A stretch of 64,000 nucleotides of DNA, taken from NCBI RefSeq assembly GCF_018598175.1, contig NZ_JAHESE010000022.1, positions 1 to 64,000 on the forward strand, written 5' to 3'. Under the pieces are notes generated by a model. The model saw nothing but the letters and a program-made list of their open reading frames with translations, searched no databases and had not been told where the DNA came from. Both the position numbers and the translations under genes were made by a program. This DNA comes from Dawidia cretensis (GTDB taxonomy: Bacteria; Bacteroidota; Bacteroidia; Cytophagales; Cyclobacteriaceae). Shown here piece after piece: positions 12,393 to 20,913 of this stretch; position 1 is the stretch's first letter; every line of letters starts with the position of its first letter.

Positions 12393-12447
12393 AGACCCTG
12401 TCCATCCCGACCCCGATTTTATCGGAGTCGGGAAAGACACAGGGTCT
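12393..12447 (-). promoter_or_regulatory. rplL-rpoB intercistronic hairpin (attenuator or processing site)
   Basis: A nested inverted repeat: outer arms 12393-12401 and 12439-12447 (AGACCCTGT/ACAGGGTCT), middle arms CCCGAC (12406-12411) and GTCGGG (12427-12432), inner arms CCGAT and ATCGG. No T-run follows on the minus strand, so it is more likely a partial attenuator or an RNase processing site than a full terminator. E. coli has both kinds of element in this interval. Confidence 0.6.
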
Positions 12448-12487
12448 AACCGAAGCTTTCAGACGGTACTCTTCGTCTGCAGAAGAA

Positions 12488-12865
12488 TTACTTCAGCTCA
12501 ACTTCGGCACCAGCCTCAACGAGTTGCTTCTTCAGGTTCTCTGCTTCGTCCTTCGGTAAGCCTTCTTTGATAGTTTTCGGAGCGCCGTCTACCATGTCTT
12601 TAGCTTCTTTCAGGCCAAGACCCGTCAGGTCTTTCACCAATTTCACGATTTGAAGCTTGTTAGGGCCAGCAGCCTTCAGTACCACGTCAAAGTTAGTTTT
12701 TTCAGCAGCAGCAGCGGCACCACCACCACCAGCAGCAGGACCTGCTACAACAGCTGCAGCGGCAGGTTCAATACCATAGGTTTCTTTCAGGTAAGAAGCC
12801 AGTTCGGTAACTTCTTTAACGGTGAGGTCAACGAGTTGATCTCCGATTGCTTTAATATCAGCCAT
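12488..12865 (-). CDS. rplL: Large ribosomal subunit protein bL12 (L7/L12)
   Basis: A 125-residue stalk protein. The N-terminal dimerisation domain ([20 protein letters not shown]) is followed by an Ala/Gly/Val-rich flexible hinge (roughly residues 36-54) and the C-terminal factor-binding domain ([21 protein letters not shown]-type core, with the conserved [13 protein letters not shown]). It recruits translational GTPases to the ribosome. It follows rplJ by 36 bases, as in the usual rplJL unit. Confidence 0.97.
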   Translation of the reverse strand: MADIKAIGDQLVDLTVKEVTELASYLKETYGIEPAAAAVVAGPAAGGGGAAAAAEKTNFDVVLKAAGPNKLQIVKLVKDLTGLGLKEAKDMVDGAPKTIKEGLPKDEAENLKKQLVEAGAEVELK

Positions 12866-12901
12866 TTTTGTAAGTTTTAAGAATTCTAGTGAGTTAATAA
12901 A

Positions 12902-13438
12902 TTATTTGTTCCCGCGTTCTTCCAGCGCTTTTACCAGGCCGGCCACGGTGTTCTTGCTGCCATTTTGAAGAGCCGAAATAACGTTCTTGGCAGGTGCTTG
13001 CAGGGCTGCAATAACGTCGCCAATAAGCTCGTTCTTCGACTTCAATTCGACTAGCGTAGTAAGGTTCTCGTCCCCGATAAACAGGTCGGAGTTGATGGAA
13101 GCCGCTTTCAAAACAGGCTTGCCTTCCATTTTCTGACGAAACTCTTTAATAATCTTGGCCGGCAGGTTGCCGATTTCTTTGGAGAACATTACTCCTGAGA
13201 AACCTGCGAGTGCGCCGAACAAGGGCGAGTAGTCAGTGCCTTCTTGCTTCTCCAGCGCTTTCTGAATCAACGTGTTTTTATACACTTTGTATTCGATACC
13301 GCTTTTGAAACACAGTCTTCTAAAATTATTGATCTGTGCGACAGTGAAACCACCTGCATCAGTAATATAGAAGTGGGCATTGTTGGCAAACTTCTCTGAA
13401 AGCTCCTCGATAATCTGTGATTTTTCTTCTCTCGTCAT
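12902..13438 (-). CDS. rplJ: Large ribosomal subunit protein uL10
   Basis: A 178-residue L10, the base of the ribosomal stalk. It begins MTREEKSQIIEELSEKFA, contains FRRLCFKSGIEYKVYKNTL and a C-terminal helix (NTVAGLVKALEERG) for L12 dimer binding. In E. coli the L10-L12 complex autoregulates translation of this operon. It lies 12 bases after rplA and upstream of rplL. Confidence 0.96.
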   Translation of the reverse strand: MTREEKSQIIEELSEKFANNAHFYITDAGGFTVAQINNFRRLCFKSGIEYKVYKNTLIQKALEKQEGTDYSPLFGALAGFSGVMFSKEIGNLPAKIIKEFRQKMEGKPVLKAASINSDLFIGDENLTTLVELKSKNELIGDVIAALQAPAKNVISALQNGSKNTVAGLVKALEERGNK

Positions 13439-13450
13439 GTCGTTGGATGC

Positions 13451-14149
13451 TTAAATGCCAGCAATAGAGTTTTTGTCAACCGTCAGACCCGGACTCATAG
13501 TAGTCGAAATAGTGATGCTTTTGAAGTACTCACCTTTCGCAGAGGACGGTTTCAGTTTGGCAACAACATTGATCATCTCCACAGCATTGTCCCGGATTTT
13601 ATCCGCCGAGAAGGAAGCTCTGCCAATGCCGACGTGGATGATGCCTTGCTTATCAATTTTGAAGTCGATCTTACCCGCTTTTACTTCTTTCACGGCTTTC
13701 CCGACTTCGAGCGTAACAGTTCCTGATTTAGGATTTGGCATGAGGCCTCTTGGACCGAGTATTTTACCCAGCTTACCAACCTTTGCCATGACAGTAGGAG
13801 TACAGATGATCACATCGATATCTGTCCAGCCACCTTCAATCTTCTGGATATAGTCATCCAGACCTACGTGATCCGCGCCGGAGTCTTTTGCATCCTGAAC
13901 TTTGTCAGGTGTGCAAAGCACCAATACACGAACATCTTTACCAATGCCGTGGGGCAATGCCACCACGCCACGTACCATTTGATCCGACTTCTTCGGGTCT
14001 ACACCCAAGCGAATGTCAAGATCAACCGACGCATCAAATTTTGTAAAGGTGATTTCCTTCAAAACTTTTGCTGCATCTTCCAAAGAGAATTCCTTCTCCC
14101 GGTCTACTTTAGCAAGGACTGCTTTTCTGTTCTTTGAAATCTTCGCCAT
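13451..14149 (-). CDS. rplA: Large ribosomal subunit protein uL1
   Basis: A 232-residue L1 that forms the mobile stalk near the E site. The signature [20 protein letters not shown] and the C-terminal [11 protein letters not shown] are present. It is the second gene of the rplK-rplA pair, 8 bases after rplK. L1 usually represses rplKA translation by binding an L1-site mimic in the leader RNA. I did not identify such a mimic here. Confidence 0.97.
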   Translation of the reverse strand: MAKISKNRKAVLAKVDREKEFSLEDAAKVLKEITFTKFDASVDLDIRLGVDPKKSDQMVRGVVALPHGIGKDVRVLVLCTPDKVQDAKDSGADHVGLDDYIQKIEGGWTDIDVIICTPTVMAKVGKLGKILGPRGLMPNPKSGTVTLEVGKAVKEVKAGKIDFKIDKQGIIHVGIGRASFSADKIRDNAVEMINVVAKLKPSSAKGEYFKSITISTTMSPGLTVDKNSIAGI

Positions 14150-14157
14150 TGCCCTAA

Positions 14158-14601
14158 TTATTTATCCCACGGGGGAGTTCCTGATACCGTAATACCTAAG
14201 CTTCTAGCAGTACCTGCCACCATTTTCATGGCCGACTCAACCTTGAAGGCATTGAGATCAGGCATTTTGGTTTCTGCGATGGCCTTTACCTGTTCCCAGG
14301 TAATAGAGCCCACCTTGTTGCGGTTCGGCTCAGCAGAGCCTTTTTGCTTCTTTGCGGCGTCCAAAATCAGGTTCGCTGCGGGGGGAGTCTTGATCACAAA
14401 ATCAAACGACTTGTCGTTGTAAATGCTGATCAAAACAGGAAGCACTTGTCCGGGTTTGTCTTGCGTACGAGCATTGAATTGCTTACAAAAGTCCATGATG
14501 TTCAGACCTTTGGAACCCAACGCAGGACCAATCGGAGGTGCCGGGTTTGCTGCCCCGCCCTTTACCTGTAATTTCAGATAACCAATAATCTCTTTTGCCA
14601 T
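14158..14601 (-). CDS. rplK: Large ribosomal subunit protein uL11
   Basis: A 147-residue L11 of the GTPase-associated centre. It begins [20 protein letters not shown], and the conserved [20 protein letters not shown] (thiopeptide-binding face) and the C-terminal [12 protein letters not shown] are present. It starts 6 bases after the nusG stop, so nusG, rplK and rplA are probably translated from one message. Confidence 0.97.
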   Translation of the reverse strand: MAKEIIGYLKLQVKGGAANPAPPIGPALGSKGLNIMDFCKQFNARTQDKPGQVLPVLISIYNDKSFDFVIKTPPAANLILDAAKKQKGSAEPNRNKVGSITWEQVKAIAETKMPDLNAFKVESAMKMVAGTARSLGITVSGTPPWDK

Positions 14602-14607
14602 GTTATC

Positions 14608-15165
14608 TTATTCTAGCTTTTCTACCTGCATGTAACTTAATTCCACCGGAGTATTCCGGCCAAAAATTTTCACCATTACATTGAGCTTCTTCTTGTCTTC
14701 AAAAATCTCCTCAACTGTCCCGGTAAATCCGCTGAATGGACCATCCATTACTTTCACGGACTCACCTTTGATAAATGGTGTCTCGAGTTTTTCATCGAGT
14801 TCGTCAATCTCTTCAACTTTACCGAGAATCCGGTTAACCTCTGATTGACGAAGAGATACTGGATCCTTGGAAGCCCCGGTGCCGTTGTTGCCGAGGAAAC
14901 CGATCACACCGGGAATTGTGTTCACCGCGTGATATGCCTCCCCATTCGAGAGATCTGCTGAAACGAGCACGTAACCCGGAAAAAAGTTGCGCTCACGAAC
15001 ACGCTTCTTTCCGTTTCTCATTTCATATACTTTTTCAGAAGGGATCAGCACCTGGGGGACAAAGTCCGCCAGCTTGGAACGCTCGATCTCAGTCTCCAGG
15101 TAAGATTTAACCTTCTTTTCCTGGCCACTGACGACCCTGAGAACATACCATTTCAGCTCGCCCAT
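14608..15165 (-). CDS. nusG: Transcription termination/antitermination protein NusG
   Basis: A 185-residue NusG. The N-terminal NGN domain (KWYVLRVVSGQEKKVKSYLE, then FFPGYVLV) binds the RNA polymerase clamp. The C-terminal KOW domain (about residues 130-165, GESVKVMDGPFSGFTGTVEE) contacts S10 or Rho. It sits in the standard secE-nusG-rplK order, 9 bases after secE. Confidence 0.97.
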   Translation of the reverse strand: MGELKWYVLRVVSGQEKKVKSYLETEIERSKLADFVPQVLIPSEKVYEMRNGKKRVRERNFFPGYVLVSADLSNGEAYHAVNTIPGVIGFLGNNGTGASKDPVSLRQSEVNRILGKVEEIDELDEKLETPFIKGESVKVMDGPFSGFTGTVEEIFEDKKKLNVMVKIFGRNTPVELSYMQVEKLE

Positions 15166-15174
15166 TGTTTCTGT

Positions 15175-15369
15175 TTAAAATTCGCCTTTGTAATAGATCT
15201 GAAGACCGGTCTTGAAAACCCAGTCGATCGCACCAATCACCAGTGCAAAAAGTGTCGATGCCACCAGCACCAGGATTGCACTGCTTTGCAATTCACTGTA
15301 CTTCGACCAAGTTACTTTGTTCTTGATCTCGTCCCAGGATTCTGCGAAATAGGTTTTTAACTTGTCCAT
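15175..15369 (-). CDS. secE: Preprotein translocase subunit SecE
   Basis: A 64-residue single-span SecE of the short bacterial type. An amphipathic N-terminal helix with the conserved EIKNKVTWSKYSE is followed by one hydrophobic segment (about residues 32-56, SSAILVLVASTLFALVIGAI). It clamps SecY in the SecYEG channel. It lies between tRNA-Trp and nusG, the position expected across Bacteroidota. Confidence 0.95.
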   Translation of the reverse strand: MDKLKTYFAESWDEIKNKVTWSKYSELQSSAILVLVASTLFALVIGAIDWVFKTGLQIYYKGEF

Positions 15370-15430
15370 GTGATTCTGTCGTTTGTATCTGAAAAAGCTT
15401 CCGCTTTTCCCTTGTAAACCTCGATTCTAG

Positions 15431-15503
15431 CACGGGTGGAGAGACTCGAACTCCCAGCCAATGGTTTTGGAGACCACTACTCTACCAATTGAGCTACACC
15501 CGT
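15431..15503 (-). tRNA. tRNA-Trp (CCA)
   Basis: On the minus strand a 73-base cloverleaf: acceptor ACGGGTG pairing with the CACCCGT end, D-arm TAGCTCAATTGGTAGAG, anticodon loop with CCA inside GTCTCCAAAAC, T-arm GGGAGTTCGAGTCTCTCC. No 3' CCA is encoded. It is the first element of the secE-nusG transcript, 61 bases upstream of secE. Confidence 0.95.
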
Positions 15504-15569
15504 TTATTTAAATCCCTTGCTCCAACAACCTGATCCCCACACCGATGTCACTCGGCCCAAAAAGGGACT

Positions 15570-15578
15570 GCAAAAATA
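15570..15578 (-). promoter_or_regulatory. -7 box of the tRNA-Trp-secE-nusG operon
   Basis: On the minus strand TATTTTTGC (15578-15570) fits TAnnTTTG. A T-rich stretch lies at the -33 position but is not a clean TTTG. It lies between the tuf-side terminator and tRNA-Trp, where a promoter is needed. Confidence 0.6.
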
Positions 15579-15599
15579 GAAGAATTGGCAGGAAAATAA

Positions 15600-15631
15600 A
15601 AGCGTTCTTGAAAATTATTCCAAGAACGCTT
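15600..15631 (-). terminator. Intrinsic terminator after tuf
   Basis: An 11-bp perfect stem (15600-15610 with 15621-15631) with a 10-base AT loop, followed on the minus strand by TTTTATTTT. It separates the tRNA-tuf unit from the tRNA-Trp-secE unit. Confidence 0.85.
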
Positions 15632-15651
15632 TCTTATTGATAATCAGACGA

Positions 15652-16839
15652 TTAGTCGATGATCTCAGTTACCTGACCGGATCCTACCGTACGGCCACCT
15701 TCACGGATAGCGAAACGGAGACCTTTCTCCATCGCGATTTTGTTGATCAGCTCAACTTCAATCGAGATGTTGTCGCCAGGCATAACCATTTCAACACCGG
15801 CAGGAAGCTTACACTCGCCTGTAACGTCGGTTGTACGGAAATAGAACTGAGGACGGTATTTGTTGAAGAATGGTGTGTGACGACCACCTTCTTCTTTCGA
15901 CAGTACGTACACTTCAGCCTTGAACTTAGCGTGCGGCTTAACCGAACCAGGCTTACAGATAACCATACCACGACGGATTTGCTCTTTTTCAATACCGCGG
16001 AGCAGCAGACCTACGTTGTCACCAGCTTCACCTCTGTCGAGGATCTTGCGGAACATTTCCACACCTGTGATCGTAGATTTCAGGTTTTCAGCACCCATAC
16101 CCAGGATTTCAACCGGGTCACCAGTGTTGATAACACCACGCTCGATACGACCAGTAGCAACAGTACCACGACCAGTGATCGAGAACACGTCTTCTACAGG
16201 CATCAGGAAGTCTTTGTCGATCAGACGAACAGGCAGGGGAATATGCTCATCCACAGCCTTCATCAGCTCTTCAACTTTCTCAACCCATTTCGGTTCGCCG
16301 TTCAACGCGCCCAATGCTGAGCCACGGATTACAGGCATTGTATCGCCAGGGAAGCTGTAAGCAGACATCAGTTCGCGAACTTCCATCTCTACCAGATCCA
16401 ACAATTCTTCGTCGTCAACAAGATCGACTTTGTTCATGAATACAACCAGGGCAGGTACACCTACCTGACGGGCCAGGAGGATGTGCTCACGAGTCTGGGG
16501 CATAGGGCCGTCTGTAGCAGCCACCACGAGGATAGCACCGTCCATCTGAGCAGCACCGGTAACCATGTTCTTCACATAGTCGGCGTGACCAGGGCAATCA
16601 ACGTGCGCGTAGTGTCTGTTCGCTGTGGCATATTCCACGTGCGAAGTATTGATAGTGATACCACGTTCTTTTTCTTCCGGAGCGTTGTCGATAGAAGAGA
16701 AGTCACGCATAGAAGCTAGTCCTTTAGACGCAAGCACTTTTGTAATTGCTGCTGTCAGCGTGGTTTTACCGTGGTCAACGTGACCGATAGTACCCACGTT
16801 TACGTGGGGTTTCGAACGATCAAATGTTTCTTTAGCCAT
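15652..16839 (-). CDS. tuf: Elongation factor Tu
   Basis: A 395-residue EF-Tu that delivers aminoacyl-tRNA to the ribosome. The P-loop GHVDHGKT lies at residues 19-26, and the G3 motif DCPGHADY, the G4 motif NKVD and the G5 motif RGSALGAL are present. Domain III ends in [15 protein letters not shown]. It is the protein gene of a tRNA-Tyr, tRNA-Gly, tRNA-Thr, tuf unit, an arrangement comparable to the E. coli tufB locus. No second tuf copy is in the window. Confidence 0.98.
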   Translation of the reverse strand: MAKETFDRSKPHVNVGTIGHVDHGKTTLTAAITKVLASKGLASMRDFSSIDNAPEEKERGITINTSHVEYATANRHYAHVDCPGHADYVKNMVTGAAQMDGAILVVAATDGPMPQTREHILLARQVGVPALVVFMNKVDLVDDEELLDLVEMEVRELMSAYSFPGDTMPVIRGSALGALNGEPKWVEKVEELMKAVDEHIPLPVRLIDKDFLMPVEDVFSITGRGTVATGRIERGVINTGDPVEILGMGAENLKSTITGVEMFRKILDRGEAGDNVGLLLRGIEKEQIRRGMVICKPGSVKPHAKFKAEVYVLSKEEGGRHTPFFNKYRPQFYFRTTDVTGECKLPAGVEMVMPGDNISIEVELINKIAMEKGLRFAIREGGRTVGSGQVTEIID

Positions 16840-16989
16840 ATTTGAAAATCCCAGTTAAAGTTTTAAAGTAAATAGTGTTAGTTATTAAAGTTCTGTTCTA
16901 TGTCAATTCGTTGATCGGCTATCGGTTAACTCAGTGATTCCGTAACAAATCAACTAATTAACGAATGAACAAATCAACACTTTCCAGAG

Positions 16990-17061
<72 letters not shown>

Positions 17062-17133
17062 ATTACAGCCGTCACACGCTATCCGTCAACTGCAAAACTT
17101 GCAGCAAACGTCTAACGGACAACAGCTCCGAAG

Positions 17134-17206
17134 AGCGGGAGACGAGGCTCGAACCCGCGACCTATAGCTTGGAAGGCTATCGCTCTACCAACTGAGCTAC
17201 TCCCGC
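17134..17206 (-). tRNA. tRNA-Gly (TCC)
   Basis: Minus strand, 73 bases: acceptor GCGGGAG with CTCCCGC, D-arm TAGCTCAGTTGGTAGAG, anticodon stem ATAGC/GCTAT around CTTCCAA giving TCC, T-arm GCGGGTTCGAGCCTCGT. It is the middle member of the three-tRNA cluster upstream of tuf. Confidence 0.95.
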
Positions 17207-17332
17207 ATTCTTTCGCCGAACATGTTCAGCGAAGGCGGGTATGCTTCCCGTTGTCCTCGCCAGCACCCCGCCTGCCGGCAGGCTTTGCTATCGGCTTATT
17301 TTGCCTAACCTGAAAAGCATAAGTAGGCGCTG

Positions 17333-17415
17333 TGGGGGAAATAGGATTCGAACCTATGAAGTCATAAGACAACAGATTTACAGTCTGTCCCAGTTGGCCG
17401 CTTTGGTATTCCCCC
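17333..17415 (-). tRNA. tRNA-Tyr (GTA)
   Basis: Minus strand, about 83 bases, with the long variable arm of class II tRNAs: acceptor GGGGGAA with TTCCCCC, anticodon stem ACAGA/TCTGT around CTGTAAA giving GTA, T-arm TAGGTTCGAATCCTA. It is the first gene behind the promoter at 17488-17517. Confidence 0.94.
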
Positions 17416-17487
17416 AATCTTTCAATAAACAATAAGAACGATTCCTGTTTTTTTGTCCTTTTTAGGAGGCCTTCAAAAACAGGAGTG

Positions 17488-17517
17488 CAAAATTATACGC
17501 TTTTACACTTTTTCAAA
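17488..17517 (-). promoter_or_regulatory. Promoter of the tRNA-Tyr-Gly-Thr-tuf operon
   Basis: On the minus strand TTTG (17517-17514), an 18-base spacer and TAATTTTG (17495-17488) fit the Bacteroidota promoter consensus. The next feature downstream is tRNA-Tyr, about 70 bases away. Confidence 0.72.
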
Positions 17518-17583
17518 ACTTCTGCGAGAAATTTCCTCAAATCTTTATCATTTTTTCCGCCCCATCCTGTCCGTTCCACACGT

Positions 17584-17892
17584 TTACATGGCTACAATCT
17601 CCGTAATCACCCCCGGACCAAATTCTTTTTTGAACATGTCCAGCACTTGTTCACGGTAAAGCGAAAAATCATGACGCATCGTCGGCGAGTCGAATTCTAC
17701 AAACAACACTTTATTGCGAATGTACAGTTTCTTCGTGCGCCGCGCGATCGGCCGCCCCGCCACCCGCTCCCACGAGTCAATCAGCGTGGCCTCGTCATAC
17801 TTGGTCGTCAGCTGGTACGAATTCAACATACTCCGGATGGCCTCGCCCACCGATTGAATATCGTCCTTGCCGTCTTTTCGCCGTTTTGACAT
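17584..17892 (-). CDS. DUF721 (DciA-like) protein
   Basis: A 102-residue protein from the Met at 17892 (MSKRRKDGKDDIQSVGEAIR). The DUF721 core is visible: SMLNSYQLTTKYDEATLIDSWERVAGRPIARRTKKLYI (shown here in pieces SMLNSYQL and SWERVAG, then LFVEFDSPTMRHDFSLYR). DUF721 contains DciA, the ancestral replicative helicase loader, and in Bacteroidota short forms lie next to recF. An alternative Met at 17928 would overlap the end of recF. The internal Met is preferred because it starts the conserved basic N-terminus. It follows recF on the same strand, consistent with a shared replication/repair transcript. Confidence 0.82.
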   Translation of the reverse strand: MSKRRKDGKDDIQSVGEAIRSMLNSYQLTTKYDEATLIDSWERVAGRPIARRTKKLYIRNKVLFVEFDSPTMRHDFSLYREQVLDMFKKEFGPGVITEIVAM

Positions 17893-17911
17893 GCCACAAA
17901 GGTAAAAGAAG

Positions 17912-19006
17912 TTAGCGGATCTCCCCACGGTCTACCGTAAACACCCGCGCCGCCATGTCGATCGACTTGAGTAACGCGTCCGTTCGGTCGGGCCGCGCAT
18001 CCGTAATAAACAACTGCCCCAAATCGCCCTTTACCAATTCCAACAACCGCGCGATCCGGTAATCATCCAGCTTGTCAAAAATATCATCCAATAATAATAT
18101 AGGCTTAAATCCCTTGTGCTGCAGCATGACCTCGTACTGCGCCAGCTTCAACGCGATGACAAACGACTTTTGCTGCCCCTGCGAGCCCAACCGTTTCAAG
18201 TCGCCGCCACCCAGCGTAAACTGATAATCGTCGCGATGTATACCAAAGCTGGTACGCTGTAACGCCAGATCTTTTTGCCGGTTCTTCATCAGCCCACTGG
18301 CGAAGTCCGTCTCGTGCAGTTTCGACACATACTGCAGGTCGGTTTCCTCCACGGCGTCTACAATAAACCGGTAATACTTCTGAAACACCGGCAGGAACTC
18401 GGCCGCAAAAGCTTCGCGTTGTGTAAAGATCACGTGTCCGGCCTGCAATAATACATAGTCGTACGATTCGAGCATCACCCAGTCTGCCGTACCGCGCTCC
18501 TGGAACATGCGCAGCAAACTGTTGCGTTGTTTCAGCGCCTGGTTGTATTGCATCAATGCCTCCAGGTAACGCTTGTCCAATTGCGCGATAATTCCATCAA
18601 AAAACTTACGCCGCTCTTCGCTGCTCTCCCGCACCAGTTCTACGTCGTCGGGTGCCAGTAAAATAACGGGATATTTGCCGATGTGGTCGCTCAGCCTGGT
18701 GTAGTCCTGCTGGTCCTCGCGAAAGACCTTTTTGGCCCCCACCTGCACCGCGCTCACCAGCTCGTACTCGCGGCCCTCCTTCTCAAAAAAACCTTTTATC
18801 ATAAAGGCGCCCTGCCCGGCACGGATACACTGCTGGTCAGAGGATGCAAAGGCACTTTTGGTAAACGCAAGCGAGTAAATGGCGTCCAGCAGGTTGGTCT
18901 TGCCGCTGCCGTTCTTGCCCACAAAAACATTCACCGCGGGCGAAAAATCCAGGTTGCATTCCGGGTAATTCTTAAAATTCAGCACATGAAGTTTCGCGAG
19001 GTACAT
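17912..19006 (-). CDS. recF: DNA replication and repair protein RecF
   Basis: 364 residues from the Met at 19006 (MYLAKLHVLNFKNYPEC), the normal RecF length. Walker A GKNGSGKTN is at about residues 30-38, an ABC-type signature lies in GSQGQQKSFVIALKLAQ, and Walker B is PILLLDDIFDKLD near the C-terminus. RecF loads RecA with RecO and RecR at gapped DNA. An upstream Met at 19069 would add 21 non-conserved residues overlapping the divergent pdhA promoter, so the internal start is chosen. It diverges from pdhA. Confidence 0.96.
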   Translation of the reverse strand: MYLAKLHVLNFKNYPECNLDFSPAVNVFVGKNGSGKTNLLDAIYSLAFTKSAFASSDQQCIRAGQGAFMIKGFFEKEGREYELVSAVQVGAKKVFREDQQDYTRLSDHIGKYPVILLAPDDVELVRESSEERRKFFDGIIAQLDKRYLEALMQYNQALKQRNSLLRMFQERGTADWVMLESYDYVLLQAGHVIFTQREAFAAEFLPVFQKYYRFIVDAVEETDLQYVSKLHETDFASGLMKNRQKDLALQRTSFGIHRDDYQFTLGGGDLKRLGSQGQQKSFVIALKLAQYEVMLQHKGFKPILLLDDIFDKLDDYRIARLLELVKGDLGQLFITDARPDRTDALLKSIDMAARVFTVDRGEIR

Positions 19007-19024
19007 CAGGAATTGCCGGGAAAG

Positions 19025-19056
19025 TTTGGCGAATGTTCGTTGGGGGGTTAATTTCG
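19025..19056 (+). promoter_or_regulatory. Promoter of pdhA
   Basis: TTTG (19025-19028), a 20-base spacer and TAATTTCG (19049-19056) fit the Bacteroidota consensus with one change in the -7 box. The box ends 23 bases before the pdhA ATG at 19080. Confidence 0.65.
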
Positions 19057-19079
19057 CAACTCGGATCAAAAATAGGGAT

Positions 19080-20123
19080 ATGGCTACGACAACAAAAGCG
19101 AAAAGCGAGCCTGCCGCGGCAAAAAAGGGCGGAAAGACAGAATTCTCGAAAGAGACCTACATGTACTGGTATGAGAGCATGCAGCTCATGCGCAAGTTCG
19201 AGGAGAAAGCAGGACAGCTGTACGGCATGCAGAAGATCAAAGGATTTTGCCACTTATATATTGGTCAGGAAGCTTGTGCCTCCGGTGCCGCGTCGGCGCT
19301 GAGAAAAGGCGATAAGTGGATCACCGCCTACCGCGACCACGGCCACCCCCTGGCGCTGGGCACCGCACCGAAGGCCATCATGGCCGAGCTTTATGGCAAG
19401 GAAACCGGCACAACCAAAGGTAAAGGCGGTTCCATGCACATTTTTGATAAATCTGTTGGTTTCATCGGCGGCCACGGCATCGTAGGTGCGCAAGTGCCCA
19501 TGGGCGCCGGCATCGCCTTCGCCGAAAAATATAATAAGACTGGCAACCTGTGTATTACCTACATGGGCGACGGCGCCGTGCGTCAGGGTGCCTTCCACGA
19601 GGCCCTCAACCTGGCCATGCTCTGGAAACTGCCCGTCATTTTTGTGATCGAAAACAATGGTTACGCCATGGGTACTTCCGTAGAGCGTACCTCCAACGTA
19701 CACGAGCTCTATACCCTGGCCGAAGCCTATGACATGCCCGCCGAGCCGGTCAATGCCATGGACGTAGAAGCCGTACACGTGGCAGTAGCCAACGCCGCCG
19801 AGCGCGCCCGCGCGGGTGAAGGCCCTACCCTGCTGGAATTCAGAACCTACCGCTACAAAGGACACTCGATGTCCGACCCGCAGAAATACCGCAGCAAAGA
19901 AGAGGTAGAGCAATACAAACAGCGCGATCCGGTTGAAGCAGTACGAAACACCATCCTGGAAAAGAAACTGGCGACCGAAAAAGAGCTGGAGGACATCGAC
20001 AACAAAATCGTCCAAACGGTCGAAGAAAGCGTGAAATTTGCGGAAGAATCGAACTTCCCCGATCCTTCTGAAGCATTGACCGACGTTTACGTACAACAGG
20101 ACTACCCGTTTGTAATGGACTAA
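19080..20123 (+). CDS. pdhA: Pyruvate dehydrogenase E1 component, alpha subunit
   Basis: 347 residues from ATG 19080 (MATTTKAKSEPAAAKKGG). It is the thiamine-diphosphate-dependent E1-alpha that decarboxylates pyruvate for acetyl-CoA. The ThDP motif starts at YMGDGAVRQGAFHEALNLA and ends at VIENNGYAMGTS, the phosphorylation-loop equivalent YRYKGHSMSDPQKYRS is present, and substrate-channel residues lie in FIGGHGIVGAQVPMGAG. An upstream in-frame Met at 19026 overlaps the promoter and is rejected. No E1-beta or E2 gene adjoins, so the complex is encoded at scattered loci. Confidence 0.95.
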   Translation: MATTTKAKSEPAAAKKGGKTEFSKETYMYWYESMQLMRKFEEKAGQLYGMQKIKGFCHLYIGQEACASGAASALRKGDKWITAYRDHGHPLALGTAPKAIMAELYGKETGTTKGKGGSMHIFDKSVGFIGGHGIVGAQVPMGAGIAFAEKYNKTGNLCITYMGDGAVRQGAFHEALNLAMLWKLPVIFVIENNGYAMGTSVERTSNVHELYTLAEAYDMPAEPVNAMDVEAVHVAVANAAERARAGEGPTLLEFRTYRYKGHSMSDPQKYRSKEEVEQYKQRDPVEAVRNTILEKKLATEKELEDIDNKIVQTVEESVKFAEESNFPDPSEALTDVYVQQDYPFVMD

Positions 20124-20132
20124 GTCCGGCCT

Positions 20133-20163
20133 TTTGTTTAATATGATCTAATTCGTAGTTTTG
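20133..20163 (+). promoter_or_regulatory. Promoter of the TPR membrane protein
   Basis: TTTG (20133-20136), a spacer of exactly 19 bases and TAGTTTTG (20156-20163) match the Bacteroidota consensus. The -7 box ends two bases before the terminator hairpin 20166-20191, so the expected start of transcription falls within the hairpin. Confidence 0.75.
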
Positions 20164-20165
20164 CA

Positions 20166-20191
20166 GCCCTCCTGACCCCAGGAGGGCTTTT
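20166..20191 (+). terminator. Intrinsic terminator after pdhA, overlapping the next promoter
   Basis: An 8-bp stem GCCCTCCT (20166-20173) with AGGAGGGC (20180-20187) followed by TTTTA. It ends the pdhA message. The downstream gene's -7 box lies immediately upstream, so RNA starting there would carry only part of the stem. Confidence 0.8.
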
Positions 20192-20203
20192 ATATAGAAT
20201 ACA

Positions 20204-20893
20204 ATGGCTAAGAAACAAGAACACAAGCACGAACTGTTGGAAAATCCGGAAGTAATCCGGGAAACATTGGTGGGGGCCGAAAGTTGGGTTGAGAATAATT
20301 CTAAACTTTTTATCGGAATCGCCGGCGTGCTGCTCCTGGCAGTGGGTGGATACTTCGTCTTCCAAAACTGGAAAAACGGACAGGAAGAAGAAGCCCAACG
20401 CGAAATGTTCCAGGCCGTGTACTACTTCGAGCAGGACAGCCTCAACCTGGCCCTGAACGGTGACGGTAACGCCATGGGCTTTAGAGCCATCGCCGACGAC
20501 TACGGCATGACCGATGCTGCCAAACTAGCCAACTTCTATGCCGGCGTAGCATACCTGAAACAAGGCAAATTCGAACTGTCGCGCATACACCTGGAAGCCT
20601 TCAGCTCCAACGACCTGCTGGTACAGGCGCGTGCGTATAGCCTCATTGGCGATACATACATAGAAGAAGAAAAATATGAGGACGCTGCCAAGTTCTACAA
20701 CAAGGCCGCCAACTACAAAGAGAACAAATACTTCTCTCCCACCTACCTGATGAAGGAAGCTCTCGCCTACGAGAAGCTGAACCAAAACGACAAGGCCCGG
20801 GAGGTATATGACAAGATCATTAATCAATACTGGGAGTCATCCGAGTTCCAGAATGCCCGCAAATTCCGCGCGAGACTGGAGCCCAATTCCTAA
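20204..20893 (+). CDS. Membrane-anchored TPR protein (YfgM-like architecture)
   Basis: A 229-residue protein with a charged N-terminal cytoplasmic segment (about residues 1-33), one transmembrane helix (about 34-55, LFIGIAGVLLLAVGGYFVF) and a C-terminal domain of TPR helices (AKLANFYAGVAYLKQGKFEL, then AYSLIGDTYIEEEKYEDAAK, then EALAYEKLNQNDKAREVY). The layout is that of YfgM/ancillary-translocon-type proteins. The actual partner is unknown. It has its own promoter and is followed by ribH on the same strand. Confidence 0.82.
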   Translation: MAKKQEHKHELLENPEVIRETLVGAESWVENNSKLFIGIAGVLLLAVGGYFVFQNWKNGQEEEAQREMFQAVYYFEQDSLNLALNGDGNAMGFRAIADDYGMTDAAKLANFYAGVAYLKQGKFELSRIHLEAFSSNDLLVQARAYSLIGDTYIEEEKYEDAAKFYNKAANYKENKYFSPTYLMKEALAYEKLNQNDKAREVYDKIINQYWESSEFQNARKFRARLEPNS

Positions 20894-20905
20894 GGTATTT
20901 TACAG

Positions 20906-20913
20906 TACTTTTG
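20906..20913 (+). promoter_or_regulatory. Candidate -7 box upstream of ribH
   Basis: TACTTTTG fits TAnnTTTG and lies 56 bases before the ribH ATG. No clean TTTG is present at -33. It directly abuts the hairpin 20914-20942, the same layout as at 20156-20191. Confidence 0.45.

Noticed and set aside
17207-17332. A possible additional tRNA between tRNA-Gly and tRNA-Tyr
   Set aside because: No T-arm GTTCRANNC or cloverleaf was found. The segment only holds GC-rich inverted bits such as CCTGCCGGCAGG.
19254-20096. A 280-codon open frame antisense to pdhA
   Set aside because: pdhA is certain on the plus strand. The antisense product is Gly/Val/Phe-rich without domains.
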